A stretch of DNA of 64,000 bases from Raineyella sp. LH-20 (GCF_033110965.1 NZ_CP137003.1:2728001-2792000); one strand, 5' to 3'. Numbered from the stretch's first letter, positions 11,817 to 23,077 are shown. Numbers and translations are program-made. The notes: generated by a model not told the origin, from the letters alone.

Positions 11817-12602
11817 ATGGGTGTGCTCGACGAGCTGAACCAGGGGGCCCGCTCCGACATGGAGGAGCGCCGGGCGCTCACCACGCAGGACGAGCTGGTG
11901 CGTCGGATCGAGGCGCTGCCGCCGACCCGGGACCCGCTGCCCGCCTTCCGCGCGCCCGGGATCGCGGTGATCGCCGAAGTCAAGCGGTCCAGCCCGTCGG
12001 CCGGTGCGCTGGCGGAGATCGCCGATCCGGCGGCCCTCGCCGAGGCGTACGCCCGGGGTGGCGCGGACGCCATCTCGGTGCTCACCGAGCGGCATCGCTT
12101 CGGCGGCACCCTGGACGACCTCGTCGCCGTCCGGGCCCGGGTCGACATCCCGGTGCTCCGCAAGGACTTCATCGTCGACGCCTACCAGCTCTACGAGGCA
12201 CGGGCCGCCGGGGCGGACCTTGCCCTGCTGATCGTCGCCTCGCTCACCGACACCGAGCTGGCCGCCCTGCACGCCACCGCCCTCGACCTGGGGCTCACCC
12301 CGCTGGTCGAGGCGCACACCGCCGACGAGGTCCGCCGCGCCGTCGACCTCGGCGCGGTGCTGATCGGCATCAACAACCGCAACCTGAAGACCCTCGAGGT
12401 GGACACCGCGACCTTCGGCCGGCTCGCCCCGCTGGTCCCGGCCGGCATCGTCCGGGTCGCCGAGTCGGGCGTCCGCACCCCAACCGACGTCCGGGCCTTC
12501 GCCGAGGCCGGCGCCGACGTCGCACTGATCGGTCAGGCCCTCGTCACCGGCGGCGACCCGGTCGCCGGGGTCCGCGCCATGAAGGAGGCCCACCGTGGCT
12601 GA
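11817..12602 (+). CDS. trpC: Indole-3-glycerol-phosphate synthase TrpC
   Basis: Closes the indole ring from carboxyphenylamino-deoxyribulose phosphate. The 261-residue protein is a single-domain TIM barrel, not fused to TrpF. Catalytic blocks are visible: [53 protein letters not shown] and [14 protein letters not shown] 11817 follows a GGGAGAG ribosome site; a GTG at 11796 is in frame but would add seven unsupported residues. Its end overlaps trpB by eight bases. Confidence 0.95.
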   Translation: MGVLDELNQGARSDMEERRALTTQDELVRRIEALPPTRDPLPAFRAPGIAVIAEVKRSSPSAGALAEIADPAALAEAYARGGADAISVLTERHRFGGTLDDLVAVRARVDIPVLRKDFIVDAYQLYEARAAGADLALLIVASLTDTELAALHATALDLGLTPLVEAHTADEVRRAVDLGAVLIGINNRNLKTLEVDTATFGRLAPLVPAGIVRVAESGVRTPTDVRAFAEAGADVALIGQALVTGGDPVAGVRAMKEAHRG

Positions 12603-13962
12603 CACTGCGTCCACCGAGACCGTACGCACCGAGACCGTACGCAATCTTGCCGGGCAGCGGCCCTGGGACGGCCGCCCGATGCCGGACGCCCGCGGCCACT
12701 TCGACCGACTGGGCGGCAAGTTCGTTCCCGAGGCGCTGTACGCCGCCCTCGCCGAGCTCGAGGAGGCGTACGAGGACGCGCTGCGCGACTCCGACTTCGC
12801 CGCCGAACTGGAGGACCTGCGGGTCAACTACGCCGGCCGTCCCACCCCGCTGACCGAGGCGAAGCAGTTCTCCCGGCACTGCGGCAACGCCCGGATCGTG
12901 TTCAAGCGCGAGGACCTCAACCACACCGGCTCGCACAAGATCAACAACGTCCTCGGCCAGGCGCTGCTGACCCGGCGGATGGGCAAGAAGCGGGTGATCG
13001 CCGAGACCGGCGCCGGCCAGCACGGTGTCGCCACCGCCACCGCGGCCGCCCTGATGGGGCTGGAGTGCCGGATCTACATGGGCAAGGTCGACACCGACCG
13101 GCAGGCCCTCAACGTCGCCCGGATGCAGTTGCTCGGCGCCGAGGTGATCGCCGTCGAGTCCGGCTCGGCGACGCTGAAGGACGCGATGAACGAGGCGATG
13201 CGCGAGTGGGTCGCCACCGTCGACCACACCCACTACCTGATCGGCACCGTCGCCGGTCCGCACCCGTTCCCGAAGATCGTCCGCGAGTTCCAGCGGGTCA
13301 TCTCGACCGAGGCCCGCGGCCAGTTCCTGGCGACGTACGGCCGACTACCGGACGCCGTCTGTGCATGCGTCGGCGGAGGCTCGAACGCGCTCGGCTCCTT
13401 CGCCGACTTCATCCCGGACGGCTCGGTCGCCCTGTACGGCTTCGAGGCCGGTGGCGACGGGGTGGAGACCGGCCGGCACGCCGCCTCGATCACCGGCGGG
13501 TCGGTCGGCGTGCTGCACGGCACCCGGACCTACCTGCTCCAGGACGAGGACGGCCAGACCCAGGAGTCCCACTCCATCTCGGCCGGACTCGACTACCCCG
13601 GCGTCGGCCCGGAGCACTCCTACTTGCACGACCAGGGCCGGGCGACGTACGAGCCGGTCACCGACACCGAGGCGATGGAGGCCTTCCGGCTGCTCACTCG
13701 GACCGAGGGCCTGATGCCGGCGATCGAGTCGGCGCACGCCGTGGCCGGCGCGATGCGGCTCGGCCGACGGCTCGCCGAGACCGACCCCGACGCCCGACCG
13801 CTGATCATGGTCACCCTCTCCGGCCGCGGGGACAAGGACGTCCGGACCGCCACCCGGTGGTTCGGGCTGACCGGCCAGGTCGATGCGACCCAGGGCGGCG
13901 ACCCGGTGGAGCTGCCCGAGGACGTCGCCGCCCACGCCGACCCGCGCCCCGAGGAGATGTGA
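12595..13962 (+). CDS. trpB: Tryptophan synthase beta subunit TrpB
   Basis: Joins indole and serine in a PLP reaction, forming an alpha2-beta2 complex with TrpA. The 455-residue protein has a somewhat long N-terminus (a repeated TETVR at residues 7-16). The PLP lysine is Lys115 in [16 protein letters not shown], followed by [18 protein letters not shown] and the phosphate-binding [10 protein letters not shown]. It starts at GTG 12595 inside the end of trpC, and trpA begins one base after its stop. Confidence 0.96.
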   Translation: MADTASTETVRTETVRNLAGQRPWDGRPMPDARGHFDRLGGKFVPEALYAALAELEEAYEDALRDSDFAAELEDLRVNYAGRPTPLTEAKQFSRHCGNARIVFKREDLNHTGSHKINNVLGQALLTRRMGKKRVIAETGAGQHGVATATAAALMGLECRIYMGKVDTDRQALNVARMQLLGAEVIAVESGSATLKDAMNEAMREWVATVDHTHYLIGTVAGPHPFPKIVREFQRVISTEARGQFLATYGRLPDAVCACVGGGSNALGSFADFIPDGSVALYGFEAGGDGVETGRHAASITGGSVGVLHGTRTYLLQDEDGQTQESHSISAGLDYPGVGPEHSYLHDQGRATYEPVTDTEAMEAFRLLTRTEGLMPAIESAHAVAGAMRLGRRLAETDPDARPLIMVTLSGRGDKDVRTATRWFGLTGQVDATQGGDPVELPEDVAAHADPRPEEM

Positions 13963-13963
13963 G

Positions 13964-14794
13964 ATGACCGCACCCGGCAACTGCACCCCGGCCTTCGACC
14001 GCGCCGCAGCCGAGCGCCGCGCCGTGTTCATCGGCTACCTGCCGGTCGGCTACCCGACCGTCCCGGGATCCCTCGACGCGATGCGTGCCCTGGTCGACCC
14101 CGGCGACGGGCCGGGCGCCGACATCGTCGAGATCGGCATCCCGTACTCCGACCCGATGATGGACGGGGTGACCATCCAGCGCGCCGCCACCCGCGCGCTG
14201 GAGCGGGGGGTCCGGGTCCGCGACGTGCTCGCGGCGACCGAGGCGGTCGCCGCCGCCGGCGCGATCCCGTGCGTGATGTCCTACTGGAACCTGATCGAAC
14301 AGTACGGCTGCGACGCGTTCGCCCGTGACTTCCGCAACGCCGGCGGCGCCGGGGTGATCACCCCCGACCTGACGCCCGACGAGTCCGACGACTGGATCCC
14401 GGCCACCGACGCCCACGGCGTCGACCGGATCTACCTGGTCGCCCCGTCCTCCACCGACGAGCGGATCCGGCTGACCGCCGACGCGGCCCGCGGCTGGCTC
14501 TACGCCACGGCGGTGATGGGCGTCACCGGCGCCCGGGACACCACCTCGGACGCCGGCCGGGTGCTCACCGAGCGGGTCCGGGCGCTCAGCCCGGACACCC
14601 GGGTCGGGATCGGCCTGGGCGTCTCGAACGGTGCGCAGGCGGCGGAGATCGGGGCGTACGCCGACGCCGTCATCGTCGGTTCGGCGCTGGTGCGTACGCT
14701 GCTGGACGCCGACGACGCGGGTCGTCCGGATGACCTCACCGCTCTGCGCGCGCTGACCGCCGACCTGGCCGGCGGGGTCCGCACCGCCCGCTGA
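13964..14794 (+). CDS. trpA: Tryptophan synthase alpha subunit TrpA
   Basis: Cleaves indole-3-glycerol phosphate to indole, which is channelled to TrpB. The 276-residue TIM barrel shows the catalytic Glu in IVEIGIPYSDPMMDG with the substrate-binding Asp close behind, IPCVMSYWNLIEQYG, and the phosphate-binding GLGVSNGAQ and IVGSALVRTL. The ATG is one base after the trpB stop. It ends the trpCBA unit; lgt follows after 91 bases with its own likely promoter. Confidence 0.96.
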   Translation: MTAPGNCTPAFDRAAAERRAVFIGYLPVGYPTVPGSLDAMRALVDPGDGPGADIVEIGIPYSDPMMDGVTIQRAATRALERGVRVRDVLAATEAVAAAGAIPCVMSYWNLIEQYGCDAFARDFRNAGGAGVITPDLTPDESDDWIPATDAHGVDRIYLVAPSSTDERIRLTADAARGWLYATAVMGVTGARDTTSDAGRVLTERVRALSPDTRVGIGLGVSNGAQAAEIGAYADAVIVGSALVRTLLDADDAGRPDDLTALRALTADLAGGVRTAR

Positions 14795-14817
14795 GGGCCG
14801 CCTCGCGGCGCACTGGC

Positions 14818-14865
14818 TAGAGTGTCCGTGGCCCCATGACGCGCCGGGCGGCGACCCGCCCGGCG
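14818..14865 (+). promoter_or_regulatory. lgt leader: TAGAGT box followed by a GC-only hairpin
   Basis: A -10-like TAGAGT at 14818-14823 is followed by a perfect ten-base stem (CGCCGGGCGG and CCGCCCGGCG, 14842-14865) closed by the loop CGAC. The lgt ATG lies 20 bases after the hairpin, with AAAGG as a possible ribosome site. The hairpin may end trp transcription or be a structured 5' leader of lgt. No T-run follows it. Confidence 0.4.
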
Positions 14866-14885
14866 TTGACCCGAAAGGCGACCCG

Positions 14886-15794
14886 ATGACCCTGCTCCCG
14901 TTCACCTCGACGGCGCTGGTGCCCCTGTCGATCCCCAGCCCGCCGCAGGGGGTCTGGGAGCTACCGATCCCGGGCACCGGCCTGGTGCTGCCGATCCGGG
15001 CGTACGCGCTGTGCATCCTCACCGGCATCGTCGTCGCCTGGATCATCGCGTCCCGCCGGTGGAAGGCCCGCGGTGGCAGCCAGGACACCCTGGAGACCGC
15101 GATCCTGTGGGCGGTGCCGGTGGGCATCATCGGCGCCCGGCTCTACCACGTGATCACCGATCACCAGCTCTACTTCGGTCCCGGCCGGCACCCGATCGAG
15201 GCCCTCTACATCTGGCGCGGCGGCCTGGGCATCTGGGGCGCTGTCGCCGCCGGCGCCTTGGCCGTCTGGCTGGTCTGTCGCCGACGGGGCGCCTCGTTCG
15301 CCGCGATGGCGGACTCCCTCGCCCCCGGCGTGGCGGTGGCGCAGGGGATCGGGCGCCTCGGCAACTGGTTCAATCAGGAGCTCTTCGGTCGTCCCACCAC
15401 GTTGCCGTGGGGTCTGGAGATCGACCCGCTGCACCGGCCGGCCGGCTACGAGCAGTACGCCACGTTCCAGCCAACCTTCCTCTACGAGCTGATCTGGGTG
15501 CTGTTGGTCGCCCTGGCACTGGTGCTGCTCGACCGACGCCTCCAGCTCGGCCACGGTCAGGTCTTCTGGCTGTACGTGGTGCTCTACACCTTCGGACGGT
15601 TCTGGGTCGAGGGCCTGCGGATCGACACCGCCAACCACATCGGCACCTGGCGGATCAACGAGTACGTCTCCCTGGTGGTGTTCATCGGAGGGATCGTCGC
15701 CTTCCTGATCACCCGCCGCCGTCACCGCACCCGGGAGGACCCCGAGACCGTCGACCCGCGGGGTGCTCGTGCGTCGGAGGCGCCGGCCGCATGA
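14886..15794 (+). CDS. lgt: Prolipoprotein diacylglyceryl transferase Lgt
   Basis: Adds diacylglycerol from phosphatidylglycerol to the lipobox cysteine of prolipoproteins at the cytoplasmic membrane. The 302-residue protein has about seven membrane spans. The family signature GRLGNWFNQELFGRPT is present near residue 160, as are LYIWRGGLGIWGA and LYTFGRFWVEGLRID. The charged, Pro-rich C-terminal tail is cytoplasmic. The gene overlaps the next one (ATGA at 15791), so the CPBP-like protein is co-translated. Being next to trpA is the usual actinobacterial position. Confidence 0.95.
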   Translation: MTLLPFTSTALVPLSIPSPPQGVWELPIPGTGLVLPIRAYALCILTGIVVAWIIASRRWKARGGSQDTLETAILWAVPVGIIGARLYHVITDHQLYFGPGRHPIEALYIWRGGLGIWGAVAAGALAVWLVCRRRGASFAAMADSLAPGVAVAQGIGRLGNWFNQELFGRPTTLPWGLEIDPLHRPAGYEQYATFQPTFLYELIWVLLVALALVLLDRRLQLGHGQVFWLYVVLYTFGRFWVEGLRIDTANHIGTWRINEYVSLVVFIGGIVAFLITRRRHRTREDPETVDPRGARASEAPAA

Positions 15795-16636
15795 GTGCCG
15801 CCCGTTCCGCCGTCGCCACCGCGACCCGTCCGCCGGCCGGACCGGCGTCGGGTCCCACCACCGCCGATACCTGGCTCGTCGTCGCCGTCCTGGCGCTGCC
15901 GGTGGCCCTCCTCATCGCCGCGGACCGGCTGCTGCTGGGGTGGTCGCTGCGGGACTCCGGGCGGCTGGACCTGCCGGCCCTCGCCCCGCTGGCCGGGGTG
16001 GGTCTGGTGCTGCTGACCCGGCGCCGGCTGCCGGGGCTGCGGACCCGGTTCGACCTGCGGATCACCCTCCGGGTGGTGCGCCGCGGCGTGGCGCTGCTGC
16101 TGATGGCGATCGCCACCATGGTGGTCTGGAACCAGCTCTGCCTGATGTTCGGTTGGCTGCCGGCCCAGCGCATCGATCTCGACGCCGGGTTGCCCTTCGC
16201 GGTGCGGGTGGTGGCCTACCTTCCGCTCGCGTTGGCCCAGGAACTCGCCTGGCGCGGCATCGTCCGACCGACCTTCGGTGCGGCGTACGGCTGGTTCCTC
16301 GGCTCGCTGGCCACCGGCCTGACCTGGGGGGTGCTGAGCGGGCCGACCTGGCGGTTCGGGGTGGCGTACGGGCTGCTCTGGGTGGTCGCCGCGATGGGCT
16401 GGTCGGTGATGATCGGCGCCGTGGTGGAGGAGATGCGCCACGGGCAGCTGCTGGTGGCGAGCCTGTTCCACTGGGGGCTGCTGGTAGCCCTCTACCTGTT
16501 GCTGCCCGAGGAGGCCGGCGTGCTGAAGGCCGCCTGGGTGATCGCCCTCAGCGCGGTGATCGGCGGGGTGGCGACCGGCTGGACGTACGTGCGCTCCCGC
16601 CGGGCCCGCGGGATGTCGCCGTACGGCCGCGGATGA
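15791..16636 (+). CDS. CPBP-like (Abi) intramembrane protein
   Basis: A 281-residue membrane protein with about eight hydrophobic spans. In CPBP proteases (type II CAAX prenyl endopeptidase-like) the hallmark is EExxxR plus downstream His residues. Here the corresponding segment is ALAQELAWRGIVRP, so the first Glu is Gln, and HWGLLVALYL resembles the last motif. Activity is therefore uncertain. The ATG overlaps the lgt stop, which suggests a role at the membrane linked to lipoprotein handling, but this is inference. Confidence 0.55.
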   Translation: MSAARSAVATATRPPAGPASGPTTADTWLVVAVLALPVALLIAADRLLLGWSLRDSGRLDLPALAPLAGVGLVLLTRRRLPGLRTRFDLRITLRVVRRGVALLLMAIATMVVWNQLCLMFGWLPAQRIDLDAGLPFAVRVVAYLPLALAQELAWRGIVRPTFGAAYGWFLGSLATGLTWGVLSGPTWRFGVAYGLLWVVAAMGWSVMIGAVVEEMRHGQLLVASLFHWGLLVALYLLLPEEAGVLKAAWVIALSAVIGGVATGWTYVRSRRARGMSPYGRG

Positions 16637-16672
16637 CCCGCGCCGACGACGCCCGGCGCAGATGACGACTGT

Positions 16673-16743
16673 GTTACAGAGCCGGTCAAATTGTGTTACA
16701 CGTCCCGGCAGCTATTTACAGAGCCGCTTCCTTGGTCGATTAT
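16673..16743 (+). promoter_or_regulatory. gltBD promoter with phased GTTAC repeats (candidate nitrogen-control site)
   Basis: GTTAC occurs at 16673-16677 and again exactly 22 bases later at 16695-16699, and a related TTTAC lies 20 bases further on. A sigma-70-like promoter overlaps the last one: TTTACA (16715-16720), 17-base spacer, GATTAT (16738-16743). The 22-base period matches the a-site spacing of actinobacterial GlnR boxes (gTnAC-n6-GaAAc repeated). The expected GaAAc half-sites are poor here (GGTCA and CGGCA). The repeats sit just upstream of the -35, where an activator would bind. Confidence 0.45.
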
Positions 16744-16900
16744 GTGTCCTTGGAACACTGCCGCCGCGCAACGGAGCCGACGGCCGTCCCACATCCGCAC
16801 GGTCTCGCCGGTTGGTGGCCACCTCGCCGCCGACCAGGTCACCGTTCACCGCCCGTTCTCACCGTTGAGGTGACGACGCGGCCTGTCCGAGGGGAAGAAC

Positions 16901-19900
16901 ATGGCTCCTGACAGTGCGCTCCAGGCACGGGAGGGCATCGCCGGCTCGGGTCTCTATGACCCGATGTACGAACATGACGCATGTGGCGTGGCCTTTGTCG
17001 CCACCCTGAGCGGCGAACCCTCTCACCGGATCCTCGAACAGGGCCTCGAGGCCCTGCGCAACCTCGACCACCGTGGCGCCACCGGCGCCGACGAGGCGGC
17101 CGGCGACGGTGCCGGCATCCTCCTCCAGGTGCCCGACGCGTTCCTGCGCGAGGTCTGCGACTTCCCGCTGCCGGCTCCCGGAACGTACGCGGTGGGCATG
17201 GCGTTCCTGCCGGCGAAGGAGTCCCGTCGCGACGCGGCCCGCCGCGAGGTCGAGCAGATCGCCGTCGAGGAGGGCCTGCGGGTCGTCGGCTGGCGTCCGG
17301 TGCCCGTCGTCACCGACACGCTGAGCCCGATCTCCCTGCACGTGATGCCGCACTTCGAGCACCTGGTCGTCACCCCGGTGGCGGGCGGCCGGACCGGGGT
17401 CGAGGTCGACCGGGCCGTCTACGGTCTGCGTCGGCGTGCCGAGCGTGAGGCCGAGGTCTACTTCCCGTCGCTGTCCGCCCGGACTCTGGTCTACAAGGGC
17501 ATGCTGACGACGATGCAGCTGGAGGAGGTCTTCCCGGAGCTGCACGACGAGCGGATGGCCTCGGCGCTGGCCGTGGTGCACTCCCGCTTCTCCACCAACA
17601 CCTTCCCGGCGTGGGAGCTGGCCCACCCGTTCCGGATGGTCGCCCACAACGGTGAGATCAACACCGTCCGTGGCAACAAGAACTGGATGCGCGCCCGCGA
17701 GGCGCTGCTCGACACCCCGCTGATCCCGGGCTCGTTGGATCGGCTTTTCCCGATCTGTGAGCCGACGGCCTCCGACTCGGCGTCCTTCGACTCGGTCGTC
17801 GAACTGCTCAACCTGGCCGGCCGCAGCCTGCCGCATGCGGTGCTGATGATGATCCCGGAGGCGTGGGAGAACAACCACGACATGCCGCAGGAGGTGCGTG
17901 ACTTCTACGCGTACCACGCTTGTCTGATGGAGCCGTGGGACGGCCCCGCCTGTATGACCTTCACCGACGGCACCCAGATCGGCGCCGTGCTGGACCGCAA
18001 CGGTCTGCGCCCCGGCCGCTACTGGATCACCAACGACGGCCTGGTGGTGCTCGCCTCGGAGTCCGGCGTGCTGGACATCCCCGACCACGACGTCCGTGCC
18101 AAGGGCCGCCTGAAGCCCGGCCAGATGTTCCTCGCCGACCTGTCGGAGCACCGGATCGTCCCTGATGAGGAGATCAAGGCGGGGCTCGCCGCCCGGGCGC
18201 CGTACGGTGAGTGGCTGCGCGACGGCCGGCTCAACCTCTCCGAACTGCCGGTGCGCGAGCACATCGTGCACACCCACGCCTCGGTCACCCGCCGCCAGCA
18301 GGTCTTCGGCTACACCGAGGAGGAGCTGCGCAAGGTCCTCGCACCGATGGCGAACACCGGTGCCGAGCCGATCGGGGCGATGGGCACCGACGCCCCGATC
18401 CCGGTGCTGTCGCAGCGACCGAAGCTGATGTTCGACTACTTCGTCCAGCACTTCGCCCAGGTCACCAACCCGCCGTTGGACGCCATCCGCGAGGAGCTGG
18501 TCACCAGCCTGTTCAACACCATCGGCCCCGAGCAGAACCTGCTCCAGCCGACCCCGGCGTCCTGCCGCCAGATCGTGCTGCCCTTCCCGATCCTCAACAA
18601 CGACGAACTGACCCAGATCGTCCGGATCAACCAGGACGGCACGCTGCCCGGCTACCAGTCGCACGTGCTGCGTGGGCTGTACTCGATCGAGGCCGGCACC
18701 GAGGCACTGGAGGCCCGCCTCCAGGAGCTGTGTGAGGAGGCGTCCGCGGCGATCGCCGGCGGCGCCCGGATCCTGGTGCTCTCCGACCGGCATGCCAAGC
18801 AGGAGTGGGCGCCGATCCCGTCGCTGCTCTTCACCGCGGCGATCCACCACCACTTGGTCCGGGAGAAGACCCGCACCAAGGTCGGCATCGTCGTCGAGGC
18901 CGGCGACGTCCGCGAGGTGCACCACGTCAGCACCCTGATCGGCTACGGCGCCGCCGCGGTCAACCCGTACCTGGCGTTCGAGACCGCCGAGGACCTGGCC
19001 CGCACCGGCACCTTCGTGACCGTCGCGCCGGAGAAGGCCGTCGCCAACGTCGCCAAGGCTCTCGGCAAAGGCGTGCTGAAGGTGATGTCCAAGATGGGCG
19101 TCTCCACGGTGGCCTCCTACACCGGCGCACAGATCTTCGAGGCCGTCGGACTGTCCCAGGAGCTGGTCGACCAGTACTTCACCGGCACCACGTCGAAGAT
19201 CGGCGGCATCGGGCTGGAAGAGGTCCACCGGCAGATCCGTGCCGGCCACGACGTCGCCTACCCGGTGGACGGCATCCCGCTGGCCCACCGGCGGCTGCAG
19301 ATCGGCGGCGACTACCAGTGGCGCCGCGAGGGCGAGGACCACCTCTTCGACCCGGAGACCGTCTTCCGGCTCCAGCACTCCACCCGCAACCGGCGCTACG
19401 ACGTCTTCAAGCAGTACACCGACCGGGTCAACGACACCTCCGAGCGGCTGATGACGCTGCGAGGCCTGCTGAAGTTCCGCCACAACCGCCAGCCGATCGA
19501 CATCGACGAGGTGGAGCCGATCGAGTCGATCATCCGGCGGTTCGCGACCGGCGCCATGTCGTACGGCTCGATCTCCCGGGAGGCGCACGAGACGCTGGCG
19601 ATCGCGATGAACCGGCTCGGCGCGAAGTCGAACACCGGTGAGGGCGGTGAGGATCCGGACCGGCTGCACGACCCGGAGCGCTGCTCGAAGATCAAGCAGG
19701 TCGCCTCCGGCCGCTTCGGGGTGACCTCGGAATACCTGTCGTACGCCGAGGACATCCAGATCAAGATGGCCCAGGGCGCCAAGCCCGGTGAGGGCGGCCA
19801 GCTGCCCGGCCAGAAGGTCTACCCGTGGGTGGCCTCGACCCGGCACTCGACGCCGGGCGTCGGCCTGATCTCGCCGCCGCCGCACCACGACATCTACTCG

Positions 19901-21472
19901 ATCGAGGATCTCAAGCAGCTGATCCACGACCTGAAGTGCGCCAACCCGGTGGCCCGGATCCACGTCAAGCTCGTCTCCGAGTCCGGCGTCGGCACGGTCG
20001 CGGCCGGCGTGGCCAAGGCGAAGGCCGATGTGGTGCTGATCTCCGGCCACGACGGTGGCACGGGTGCGGCGCCGCTGACCTCGATCAAGCACGCCGGCAC
20101 CCCGTGGGAGCTCGGCCTGGCCGAGACCCAGCAGACGCTGATCGCCAACGGGCTGCGCGACCGGGTGGTCGTCCAGGCCGACGGCCAGATGAAGACCGGC
20201 CGTGACGTCGTCGTCGCCGCCCTGCTGGGTGCCGAGGAGTTCGGTTTCGCGACCGCTCCGCTGGTGGTCGAGGGCTGCGTGATGATGCGGGTCTGCCACC
20301 TGGACACCTGCCCGGTCGGCGTCGCCACCCAGAACCCGGAGCTGCGGGCGAAGTTCACCGGTCGACCGGAGTTCGTCGAGACCTTCTTCGAGTACATCGC
20401 CGAGGAGGTCCGCGAGATCCTCGCCGAGCTCGGTTTCCGCACCCTGGAGGAGGCCATCGGCCGTTCCGACCAGCTGGACACCCGCTCCGCCGAGGACCAC
20501 TGGAAGGCGGCCGGCCTGGACCTCAGCCCGGTGCTGTTCCAGCCGTCGGTGCCGGAGACGACCGCCCGTCGCCACGTCGTCGACCAGGACCACGACCTCG
20601 ACAAGCAGCTCGACATGGAGCTGATGGACCTGGTCGCGCCGGTCCTCGCCGCGGCCCGGGAGGGGCGCACGCCGCAGCCGGTCCGCGGGACGATCGCGGT
20701 GCGCAACGTGCACCGTACGGTCGGCACGCTGCTCGGCCACGAGATCACCATGGCCACCGAGGGCCGCGGGCTGCCGGACAACACCGTCGACATCACCCTC
20801 ACCGGGTCGGGCGGGCAGAGCTTCGGCGCCTTCATCCCGAAGGGGCTCACCCTGCGGCTGGTCGGCGACTCGAACGACTACGTCGCCAAGGGCCTGTCCG
20901 GCGGTCGGGTGATCATCCGGCCGCAGGCCGACGCGACCTTCGTCGCCGAGGACGAGATCATCGCCGGCAACGTGATCGGCTACGGCGCCACGTCCGGTGA
21001 GCTGTTCCTGCGCGGCCAGGTCGGCGAGCGCTTCTGCGTCCGCAACTCCGGCGCCACCGCGGTGGTCGAGGGCGTCGGCGACCACGGCTGCGAGTACATG
21101 ACCGGCGGCACCGTGGTGGTGATCGGCCCGACCGGGCGTAACTTCGCGGCCGGCATGTCCGGCGGCGTGGCGTACGTCCTCGACCTCGACCCGCATCGGC
21201 TGAACACCGAGCTGGCCGACCCGAAGACGCTGGACGCCACCGACATCGCCCTGGTCCGTACACTGTTGGAGCGACACCGAGTGGAGACCGGCTCGGCGGT
21301 CGCCGACCGGCTGCTCAGCGGTGAGGCCGCCGACACCGTGATCGGGGAGCGGTTCACCAAGGTGCTGCCCCGTGACTACGCCCGGGTCCTCGCGGCTCGG
21401 GCCCAGGCCGAGGCCGACGGCCTCGACGACGATGCGACCACCGCCAGGATGATGGAGGCGACCCGTGGCTGA
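16901..21472 (+). CDS. gltB: Glutamate synthase (NADPH) large subunit GltB
   Basis: Transfers the amide of glutamine to 2-oxoglutarate, giving two glutamates. Length 1523 residues. It is made as a precursor: the Ntn amidotransferase nucleophile is Cys28 in [11 protein letters not shown], so about 27 residues must be removed. Order: GATase type 2 (28 to about 420), central domain, FMN/2-oxoglutarate synthase domain (about 850-1210) and a beta-helix GXGXG domain (about 1280-1470). The 3Fe-4S cluster cysteines are Cys1126, 1132 and 1137 ([13 protein letters not shown]). The ATG follows GAGGGGAAG. Its end overlaps gltD. Confidence 0.97.
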   Translation: MAPDSALQAREGIAGSGLYDPMYEHDACGVAFVATLSGEPSHRILEQGLEALRNLDHRGATGADEAAGDGAGILLQVPDAFLREVCDFPLPAPGTYAVGMAFLPAKESRRDAARREVEQIAVEEGLRVVGWRPVPVVTDTLSPISLHVMPHFEHLVVTPVAGGRTGVEVDRAVYGLRRRAEREAEVYFPSLSARTLVYKGMLTTMQLEEVFPELHDERMASALAVVHSRFSTNTFPAWELAHPFRMVAHNGEINTVRGNKNWMRAREALLDTPLIPGSLDRLFPICEPTASDSASFDSVVELLNLAGRSLPHAVLMMIPEAWENNHDMPQEVRDFYAYHACLMEPWDGPACMTFTDGTQIGAVLDRNGLRPGRYWITNDGLVVLASESGVLDIPDHDVRAKGRLKPGQMFLADLSEHRIVPDEEIKAGLAARAPYGEWLRDGRLNLSELPVREHIVHTHASVTRRQQVFGYTEEELRKVLAPMANTGAEPIGAMGTDAPIPVLSQRPKLMFDYFVQHFAQVTNPPLDAIREELVTSLFNTIGPEQNLLQPTPASCRQIVLPFPILNNDELTQIVRINQDGTLPGYQSHVLRGLYSIEAGTEALEARLQELCEEASAAIAGGARILVLSDRHAKQEWAPIPSLLFTAAIHHHLVREKTRTKVGIVVEAGDVREVHHVSTLIGYGAAAVNPYLAFETAEDLARTGTFVTVAPEKAVANVAKALGKGVLKVMSKMGVSTVASYTGAQIFEAVGLSQELVDQYFTGTTSKIGGIGLEEVHRQIRAGHDVAYPVDGIPLAHRRLQIGGDYQWRREGEDHLFDPETVFRLQHSTRNRRYDVFKQYTDRVNDTSERLMTLRGLLKFRHNRQPIDIDEVEPIESIIRRFATGAMSYGSISREAHETLAIAMNRLGAKSNTGEGGEDPDRLHDPERCSKIKQVASGRFGVTSEYLSYAEDIQIKMAQGAKPGEGGQLPGQKVYPWVASTRHSTPGVGLISPPPHHDIYSIEDLKQLIHDLKCANPVARIHVKLVSESGVGTVAAGVAKAKADVVLISGHDGGTGAAPLTSIKHAGTPWELGLAETQQTLIANGLRDRVVVQADGQMKTGRDVVVAALLGAEEFGFATAPLVVEGCVMMRVCHLDTCPVGVATQNPELRAKFTGRPEFVETFFEYIAEEVREILAELGFRTLEEAIGRSDQLDTRSAEDHWKAAGLDLSPVLFQPSVPETTARRHVVDQDHDLDKQLDMELMDLVAPVLAAAREGRTPQPVRGTIAVRNVHRTVGTLLGHEITMATEGRGLPDNTVDITLTGSGGQSFGAFIPKGLTLRLVGDSNDYVAKGLSGGRVIIRPQADATFVAEDEIIAGNVIGYGATSGELFLRGQVGERFCVRNSGATAVVEGVGDHGCEYMTGGTVVVIGPTGRNFAAGMSGGVAYVLDLDPHRLNTELADPKTLDATDIALVRTLLERHRVETGSAVADRLLSGEAADTVIGERFTKVLPRDYARVLAARAQAEADGLDDDATTARMMEATRG

Positions 21473-22934
21473 TCCCCGTGGTTTCATGAAGTTCCCGCGC
21501 GAGCACCCGCAGCGGCGCGATGTCGAGGAACGGGTGAAGGACTGGAACGAGGTCTACCCCGGCGGCCCGGCCGCGGCGTTCCTGCCGATCATCCCGACGC
21601 AGGCGGCCCGCTGCATGGACTGCGGCATCCCGTTCTGTCACTTCGGCTGCCCGCTCGGCAACATCATCCCGGAGTGGAACGACCTGGTGTGGCGCGACGA
21701 CTGGCAGGCCGCGTCCGACCGACTGCACGCCACGAACAACTTCCCGGAGTTCACCGGGCGGCTGTGCCCGGCGCCGTGCGAGACGGCCTGTGTCGTCGGC
21801 ATCAACGACGACCCGGTGGCGATCAAGGGTGTCGAGGTCTCGATCGCCGAGCGCGCCTGGGACGACCGGCTGATCCAGCCGCAGGCCCCGGACTGGCACA
21901 CCGGCTACACGGTCGCCGTGGTCGGGTCGGGCCCGTCCGGCCTGGCCGTCGCCCAGCAGCTGACCCGGGTGGGCCACACGGTGGCGGTGTTCGAGCGGGC
22001 CGACGTGCCGGGCGGTCTGCTGCGCTACGGCATCCCCGAGTTCAAGATGGAGAAGTCCGTCCTGGACCGTCGGATCCGGCAGATGAAGGACGAGGGCACC
22101 ATCTTCCGCACCGGTGTCACCATCGGCACCGACATCACCTGGACGCAGCTGAAGTCGCGCTACGACGCCGTCGTGGTGGCGATGGGCTCGACCAAGCCGC
22201 GTGACCTGCCGGCGCCGGGCCGCGAGCTGGAGGGCATCCACTTCGCGATGGACTACCTGCCGCAGGCCAACCGGGTCGCCCGGGGCCGTACGGTCGAGAA
22301 CCAGATCGTGGCCACCGACAAGCACGTCGTGGTGATCGGTGGCGGCGACACCGGCTCGGACTGCATCGGCACCGCGCTGCGCCAGGGCGCCGCGTCGGTC
22401 ACTCAGCTGGAGATCTTCCCGGCCCCCGGCGAGGACCGGCCGGCCCACCAGCCGTGGCCGACCTACCCGGCGGTCTGGCGGGTCTCCACCTCCCAGGAGG
22501 AGGGCGGCGAGCGGGTCTTCGAGACGTCGACCACCGAGTTCATCGGGGACGAGGCGGGCCATGTCCGCGAGCTGCGGCTGGTCGAGGTGAAGCCGAACGG
22601 CTCCGGAGGGTTCGTCCCCGTCGAGGGATCGGAGCGGGTGATCCCGGCCGACATGGTCGTGCTGGCGATGGGCTTCGTCGGCCCGGAGGCGGAGGACCTG
22701 GTCGACCAGCTCGGGGTGAGCCTGGACCGTCGCGGCAACGTGGTGCGCGACGACGACTACATGACCGGTGTCGAGGGCGTCTTCGCCTGCGGTGACGCCG
22801 GCCGTGGCCAGTCGCTGGTCGTCTGGGCGATCGCCGAGGGCCGCTCCTGCGCCGCTGGCGTGGACGCCTTCCTCAGCGGATCGACCAAGCTGCTGCGTCC
22901 GATCGGTCCGCAGGTGCGCCCGATGGTGCTCTGA
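21465..22934 (+). CDS. gltD: Glutamate synthase small subunit GltD
   Basis: Feeds NAD(P)H electrons through FAD and iron-sulfur clusters to GltB. The 489-residue protein has the N-terminal cluster cysteines Cys50, 53, 58 and 62 and Cys101, 105 and 109. The FAD-binding GSGPSG is at 154-159 and the NAD(P)-binding GGGDTG at 292-297; [18 protein letters not shown] near the end is the second FAD contact. It starts at GTG 21465 inside the end of gltB. A strong hairpin follows 37 bases after the stop. Confidence 0.97.
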   Translation: MADPRGFMKFPREHPQRRDVEERVKDWNEVYPGGPAAAFLPIIPTQAARCMDCGIPFCHFGCPLGNIIPEWNDLVWRDDWQAASDRLHATNNFPEFTGRLCPAPCETACVVGINDDPVAIKGVEVSIAERAWDDRLIQPQAPDWHTGYTVAVVGSGPSGLAVAQQLTRVGHTVAVFERADVPGGLLRYGIPEFKMEKSVLDRRIRQMKDEGTIFRTGVTIGTDITWTQLKSRYDAVVVAMGSTKPRDLPAPGRELEGIHFAMDYLPQANRVARGRTVENQIVATDKHVVVIGGGDTGSDCIGTALRQGAASVTQLEIFPAPGEDRPAHQPWPTYPAVWRVSTSQEEGGERVFETSTTEFIGDEAGHVRELRLVEVKPNGSGGFVPVEGSERVIPADMVVLAMGFVGPEAEDLVDQLGVSLDRRGNVVRDDDYMTGVEGVFACGDAGRGQSLVVWAIAEGRSCAAGVDAFLSGSTKLLRPIGPQVRPMVL

Positions 22935-22971
22935 CCGCTCAACCTGCGGGTCGACCCACTTGGTCATCCGC

Positions 22972-23019
22972 TTCGCCCGCGCGATGGTGTCTGTCGTTCA
23001 GCACCGTCGCGCGGGCGAA
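22972..23019. terminator. Bidirectional terminator between gltD and the converging ABC permease gene
   Basis: An 18-base stem (left arm 22972-22989, right arm 23002-23019) with one G-U pair and a 12-base loop. The arms end in TT and AA, but no long T-run is present. The hairpin sits between two converging genes, so it can serve both strands. A 15-base direct repeat (two copies, 23056-23085) lies next to it and covers the permease stop codon. Confidence 0.65.
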
Positions 23020-23077
23020 CTGCATTGGGGGTGGGGCCAGCGGGGGGTATCGCGGGGTGGGTTCAGCGCGGGTGGGT

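Noticed and set aside
16859-21487. A 1542-codon open frame on the minus strand opposite gltB
   Set aside because: It mirrors gltB codon for codon, is rich in His/Arg/Gly/Val as expected for a shadow of a GC-rich gene, and has no recognisable domain. GltB on the plus strand is unambiguous.
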